From assembly GCF_003945385.1 (NCBI RefSeq), contig NZ_AP018920.1, positions 124,001 to 188,000 on the forward strand: a DNA stretch of 64,000 nt, written 5' to 3'. Below the pieces are notes generated by a model, which was not told the DNA's origin, searched no databases, and saw only the letters and a list, made by a program, of their open reading frames with translations. The translations under genes and the position numbers were made by a program. The stretch comes from Pseudonocardia autotrophica. Lineage in GTDB: Bacteria; Actinomycetota; Actinomycetes; Mycobacteriales; Pseudonocardiaceae. How positions within the stretch are numbered: position 1 is the stretch's first letter; each line of letters begins with the position of its first letter. This document shows positions 61,285-64,000 of this stretch, piece by piece.

Positions 61285-63306
61285 ATGACGACCGCACCGA
61301 CGGATCGACGAGGCCACCAGGTGTCCGAGACCGCGCAGTCCCCGACGACCGGCGAGACGCTGCTGCAGCGGGTGATCATGCCCCGCCCGGCGGACCCGTT
61401 CGCGGTGCGCGCGCTGTACCTCGACGAGCGTCCCGGCACCACGCTGGCCCCGGTCGAGCCGCTGCGGGGCGAGCAGGACCGCCCGCTGTCGCTGACCGTC
61501 TCGACCGCCACCGGGCGCCGGACCCGGGTGCACGATCGCACCGGCGCGACCGTCCCGCCGGGCACCGAGGTGTCCTTCGGCTCCTACTTCAACGGTTTCG
61601 CCGCCGGCTACTGGCGCGCCTGGTCCACGTTGAGCGCGATCGAGCTGCGCCTGGACCTGGAGGGCACCGGCCGGGTCGACGTGTACCGCACCAAGGCCGA
61701 CGGCTCGCAGATCTTCGTCACCGGTGAGCTCGTGCAGGGCCGCAGGCAGGTGAACCTGGAGCTGGACCTGCGGCCGTTCGAGGACGGCGGCTGGTACTGG
61801 TTCGACCTGTCCACCGATGAAGCCGCCGAGGGTGGCCTGCAGCTGCACGGCGGTGGCTGGCACGCCCCGCACGACGCACCCGGCCGGGCCGCTGTCGTCG
61901 TCGGCATGCCGACCTTCAACCGGCCCGCGGACTGCGTCGCCACGCTCACCGCGCTCGGGTCCGATCCGCAGGTGCTCGACACCGTCACCGCGGTGATCCT
62001 GCCCGACCAGGGCACCCGCAAGGTCCGCGACGAGGCCGGCTACGAGCAGGCCGCCGCGGTGCTCGGGGACCGGCTGCGGATCATCGACCAGCCCAACCTC
62101 GGCGGGTCCGGCGGCTACGCCCGGATCATGTACGAGGTCCTGCACGGCACCGGGCCGCACGCCGGCGGCATCGACTGCGAGCAGATCCTCTACATGGACG
62201 ACGACATCCTGCTGGAGCCCGACTCGGTGCTCCGCGCGGTCGCGTTCTCCCGGTTCGCCCGCGAGCCGATGCTGGTCGGCGGGCAGATGCTGTCGCTGCA
62301 GGCCCGCTCGCAGCTGTCCACGATGGGCGAGGTCGTCGACCGCAACCAGTTCATGTGGCGGCCCGCGCCGGAGACCGAGTCGCACCACGACCTGGCCGCG
62401 CGCACCCTGCGCCAGTCGCCGTGGCTGCACCGCCGGGTCGACGTCGACTACAACGCCTGGTGGATGTGCCTGATCCCGCGCCGGGTCGCCGAGGACCTCG
62501 GCCTGCCGCTGCCGCTGTTCATCAAGTGGGACGACGCCGAGTACGGCCTGCGCGCCAGGGCCGCCGGCTACCGCACGGCGACCGTGCCCGGCATCGCGAT
62601 CTGGCACATGTCGTTCATCGAGAAGGACGACTCGTCCGACTGGCAGGCCTACTTCCACTACCGCAACCGGCTGGTCGCCGCCGCGCTGCGCGGCCCGGAC
62701 GACCCGCGTGCGCTGTTGCGCGAGACCTTCAAGCGCACCCTGCGGCACCTGATGCTGATGGAGTACTCGGCGGTGGCGCTGCAGATCAAGGCGTTCACCG
62801 ACTTCCTGGCCGGGCCGGAGGCGCTGTTCCCGAAGCTGCCGGTGGTGCTCGACGAGATCCGCGAGCTGCGGTCCCGCTACGACGACGGCCGGCCGCTGAA
62901 CTCGGCCACCGACGTCCCGCTCGCCGATCTCGACGCGCTGGGCGCCCAGCTGTTCCCGGAGCCGCCGGTGGGGCGCGCGAAGGCCGCGCTCGGCCTGGCC
63001 CGCGGCGTCCTGCGCAACCTGCGCACCCCGGATCCTGCGCTGCGCGAGCGCCCGCAGCGCAACGTCCCGTGGGCGAACGCCCAGTGGTTCGTCCTGGCCG
63101 GACTGGACTCGGCGACGGTGTCCACACCGGACGGCCGCGGGGTGACCTTCCGGCGCCGTGATCCGCTGCTGTTCAAGCAGATGATCACCGAGTCGGTGCG
63201 GCTGCACCGCGCGGTCGCGGCCGACTGGGGGACGCTGCGCGGTCGCTACCGGGCCGCGGAGCCGACGCTGACCGGCCGGGACGGCTGGAAGCACATCTTC
63301 GAGTGA
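61285..63306 (+). CDS. glfT2: Galactofuranosyltransferase GlfT2
   Basis: 673 residues. The N-terminal beta-barrel domain (SFGSYFNGFAAGYWRAWS; GGWYWFDLST) is specific to GlfT2. In the GT-A domain GMPTFNRPADCVATLTAL binds UDP, YMDDDILLEP is the DDD metal site, FIKWDDAEYGLRA carries the catalytic aspartates and PGIAIWHM the conserved His. GlfT2 polymerises the galactan with alternating beta-1,5 and beta-1,6 linkages from UDP-Galf made by Glf. ATG 61285 is used; GTG 61321 is an alternative. Its stop overlaps the emb start (GTGA). Confidence 0.95.
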   Translation: MTTAPTDRRGHQVSETAQSPTTGETLLQRVIMPRPADPFAVRALYLDERPGTTLAPVEPLRGEQDRPLSLTVSTATGRRTRVHDRTGATVPPGTEVSFGSYFNGFAAGYWRAWSTLSAIELRLDLEGTGRVDVYRTKADGSQIFVTGELVQGRRQVNLELDLRPFEDGGWYWFDLSTDEAAEGGLQLHGGGWHAPHDAPGRAAVVVGMPTFNRPADCVATLTALGSDPQVLDTVTAVILPDQGTRKVRDEAGYEQAAAVLGDRLRIIDQPNLGGSGGYARIMYEVLHGTGPHAGGIDCEQILYMDDDILLEPDSVLRAVAFSRFAREPMLVGGQMLSLQARSQLSTMGEVVDRNQFMWRPAPETESHHDLAARTLRQSPWLHRRVDVDYNAWWMCLIPRRVAEDLGLPLPLFIKWDDAEYGLRARAAGYRTATVPGIAIWHMSFIEKDDSSDWQAYFHYRNRLVAAALRGPDDPRALLRETFKRTLRHLMLMEYSAVALQIKAFTDFLAGPEALFPKLPVVLDEIRELRSRYDDGRPLNSATDVPLADLDALGAQLFPEPPVGRAKAALGLARGVLRNLRTPDPALRERPQRNVPWANAQWFVLAGLDSATVSTPDGRGVTFRRRDPLLFKQMITESVRLHRAVAADWGTLRGRYRAAEPTLTGRDGWKHIFE

Positions 63307-64000
63307 ATCCCGGGGCCGGACGCCGGGCGCGGCTCCTGCTGCTGCTGGGCATCCTCACCTGCCTGCTCGGCGGTGCCGCCGCGCTCGCCCCGGTGCAGGC
63401 GGACACCCCGGCCGTCAGCTGGCCGTCGGTCGACGCCGACCCGATGGCGCCGTCCACGGTGCTGCCGCTCTCGCCGTACCGGCCGCTGCAGCTCACGGTG
63501 ACGATGTCGTGCGCCTCGGCGAGCGCCGTCGGCGAGGGGGACGTGCTGCGCACGATGCCCGCCGCCGTCGACGACCCGATCACCGCACCGGGGCTGTCGG
63601 TGACCGTCTCCGACGGCACGCTGGTGATCCGGTCCGGGCCCGAGGAGCTGTATCGCGGCCCGGTCGGCGAGGGCTGCATGTGGATGCTGTACTCGGGTCC
63701 CGACGGCACCGATCTGACCCGGGACGGCCGGGTCGTCGCGGACCGGCCCGATCTGGCCCCGCCGCAGATCGCCGAGCTGTCCACCGCGCTGACCGGATCC
63801 GACCTGGACGGTCTCCGGGTGCGGGTGGACACCGACGCCCGCTACGAGTCGTCGCCGACCCCGCTCAAGATCGGCCTGCTGGTCGCGCACCTGATCGCGC
63901 TGGGGGCCACCCTGGCGGTCGCCGTCCGCACCTGGACCGGGACCCGGCGGATCCTCGCGGTGCGCCCGCGGCCCGGGATCGCCGACGCCGTCGTGGTCGT
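63303..64000 (+). CDS. Emb-family arabinosyltransferase, N-terminal part (runs off window)
   Basis: About 232 residues are visible from GTG 63303, with no stop before the window ends. One membrane helix (RLLLLLGILTCLLGGAAALAPV) is followed by the extracytoplasmic loop of EmbA/B/C: PVSWP-like VSWPSVD near the start, a beta-rich region with conserved cysteines (TMSCASAS; GEGCMWMLYSG) and SSPTPLKIGLLVAHLIALGATLAVAV leading into the second helix. Emb enzymes build arabinan from decaprenylphosphoryl arabinose and are the ethambutol targets. Which of EmbA, B or C it is cannot be said. Coupled to glfT2 by a 4-base overlap. Confidence 0.82.
   Translation, partial: MNPGAGRRARLLLLLGILTCLLGGAAALAPVQADTPAVSWPSVDADPMAPSTVLPLSPYRPLQLTVTMSCASASAVGEGDVLRTMPAAVDDPITAPGLSVTVSDGTLVIRSGPEELYRGPVGEGCMWMLYSGPDGTDLTRDGRVVADRPDLAPPQIAELSTALTGSDLDGLRVRVDTDARYESSPTPLKIGLLVAHLIALGATLAVAVRTWTGTRRILAVRPRPGIADAVVV

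Overview
The window is about 64 kb of very GC-rich DNA (coding third positions are almost all G or C) with dense genes, many GTG starts and 4-base start/stop overlaps. The genes glf, glfT2, aftA, an emb gene and the decaprenyl-phosphate phosphoribosyltransferase/phosphatase pair show a mycolata-type, arabinogalactan-containing actinobacterium. DUF3558 lipoproteins and DUF6541-type membrane proteins fit Pseudonocardiaceae, and Pseudonocardia is my best guess; this is inference from gene content, not a species identification.

Layout. 1-9.3 kb holds housekeeping and accessory genes: a cut AraC regulator divergent from a hydrolase/luciferase-like monooxygenase pair, a septum-formation membrane protein with a small metallopeptidase, a DUF1190-like/glutathionylspermidine-synthase-like/DUF350 operon, a UDP-glycosyltransferase and a HAD phosphatase. 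9.6-11.3 kb holds a PAP2 phosphatase and a UbiA prenyltransferase that make the arabinose donor precursor (decaprenylphosphoryl ribose). 11.3-26.1 kb is a surface-polysaccharide locus: epimerase, GT-C-like membrane protein, and dehydrogenase, acetyltransferase, aminotransferase (frameshifted) and oxidoreductase for a UDP-2,3-diacetamido-uronic acid, with three glycosyltransferases, a flippase, a polyprenyl-phosphate GT2 with DUF2304, and a sugar methyltransferase. 26.2-28.2 kb is a tandemly duplicated DUF3558 lipoprotein plus small WXG100-like protein module.

28.3-45 kb interleaves a pseudaminic-acid-type nonulosonate pathway (PseI at 28.3 kb; PseG-PseH fusion, SpsF/PseF-type cytidylyltransferase, PseB, PseC and a flippase at 37.7-43.9 kb) with unrelated genes: a hydrolase with its MarR-type repressor, a five-gene biotin-uptake operon (BioY, AMP ligase, thiolase, BioM, BioN) and a DUF222/HNH protein. 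44-55 kb carries an unknown polysaccharide gene, a GT2, an AftB-like GT-C, AftA, a methyltransferase and two further DUF6541 paralogues. 55.4-64 kb has glf, then a catabolic insertion (frameshifted IclR regulator, enolase-superfamily enzyme, iron alcohol dehydrogenase, lipoprotein), then glfT2 and the start of an emb arabinosyltransferase.

How it fits together: the envelope backbone genes (ubiA pair, aftA, possible aftB, glf, glfT2, emb) flank a cassette that would build and export one or two extra cell-wall glycans containing diacetamido-uronic acid and a nonulosonic acid. Two cross-cutting patterns stand out. At least fourteen genes have a TAnnnT box 6-8 nt before the start codon, indicating leaderless transcripts. 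Short tandem duplications recur both inside reading frames (multiples of 3) and exactly at gene ends (often not multiples of 3). No RNA genes, CRISPR arrays, transposases or origins were seen, and no gap between genes exceeds 300 bases.
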